Shown piece by piece: positions 39,098-39,227 of a stretch of DNA of 39,227 nt. Positions within the stretch are counted from its first letter, which is position 1. Each line of letters opens with the position of its first letter. The notes beneath the pieces were generated by a model. It worked only from the letters and a program-made list of their open reading frames with translations, was not told the DNA's origin and did not search any database. A program made the position numbers and the translations under genes. The stretch spans positions 1-39,227 of IMG/VR virus record IMGVR_UViG_3300042541_001181, one strand, 5' to 3'. The DNA is from a virus.

Positions 39098-39227
39098 AAC
39101 GTACATTAATCCAAAATAAAGGGGTTTTTATGTCCGTTTATAGCCTAATTAATGTACGTTTTAACGGTAGACAGCGGCACACATGACATCATGGGTAACT
39201 CTTAATTACCCTTCTGTCATTGATTTA
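39077..39227. repeat. Terminal direct repeat, right copy
   Basis: Same 151 bases as 1-151 apart from T at 39203 versus A at 127. It contains the last codons of integrase and two of the arm-like AAAACGTACAT sites (39096-39106 and the inverted 39152-39162). Confidence 0.95.

Noticed and set aside
1-39227. CRISPR array, insertion sequence, rRNA
   Set aside because: No regularly spaced repeats of CRISPR size, no transposase-like protein with inverted ends, and no rRNA-like sequence were seen.

Overview
The window is an almost complete genome of a temperate, tailed dsDNA phage or prophage with a podovirus-like gene set. About 39.1 kb is unique. The last 151 bases repeat the first 151 with one mismatch, and the repeat begins inside the 3' end of the integrase gene. 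The map therefore closes into a circle, or the sequence is an integrated prophage cut at two att-like copies. Base composition is moderate and AT-leaning. The gene families (ERF, YqaJ, NinB, RusA, YbcO, 3TM holin, HK97-fold/SU10-type capsid, P22-like adaptor) suggest a proteobacterial, probably gammaproteobacterial, host. The species cannot be read from the sequence.

Layout. (1) 1-282: the att region, with four copies of an 11-bp integrase-arm-like site. (2) 283-519: a small secreted protein on the plus strand, outside the phage operons. (3) 23.2 kb down to 0.56 kb, minus strand: the late operon. In transcription order it holds endolysin, holin, small and large terminase, portal, scaffold, major capsid, fibre/spike-type proteins, adaptor, tail hub, a set of probable ejected proteins (one with a lytic transglycosylase domain), and last a ParB-like plus PARP-like ADP-ribosyltransferase protein. 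A terminator follows. (4) 31.0 down to 23.2 kb, minus strand: the early lytic operon. It holds Cro, a ribbon-helix-helix protein, a ParB/MT-A70 DNA methyltransferase with a partner nuclease-like gene, SSL2-type helicase, primase, NinB, a sigma-region-4 protein, YbcO, RusA and small genes. (5) 31.1-32.3 kb, plus strand: a short CI-like repressor, a DUF1640-type coiled-coil protein and a HicB-like protein. (6) 32.5-39.1 kb, plus strand: a second repressor-controlled operon with a structured leader and terminator, then ERF recombinase, YqaJ exonuclease, SSB, an HNH endonuclease, small genes, excisionase and integrase.

How it fits together. Four 14-bp operators of the form AnACG-N4-CGTnT lie in two pairs. 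One pair sits between the divergent cI and cro genes, the other on the promoter of the rightward recombination/integration operon. This matches a lambda-like switch controlling a right (replication) and a left (recombination) arm. No N or Q antiterminator is recognisable. The protein in the Q position carries a sigma-70 region 4 and is the best candidate for late activator. An AT-rich candidate late promoter lies just before the endolysin.

Most notable observations: the ParB-ART protein ending the ejection gene set; a 14-G tract inside the repressor gene, where loss of one G gives an immediate stop; a repressor-controlled ~160-nt structured leader RNA ending in an intrinsic terminator; the operator set with apparently leaderless cI and cro transcripts; a 22-bp tandem duplication that creates a decoy start at the sigma/ybcO junction; and the methyltransferase/nuclease-like pair.
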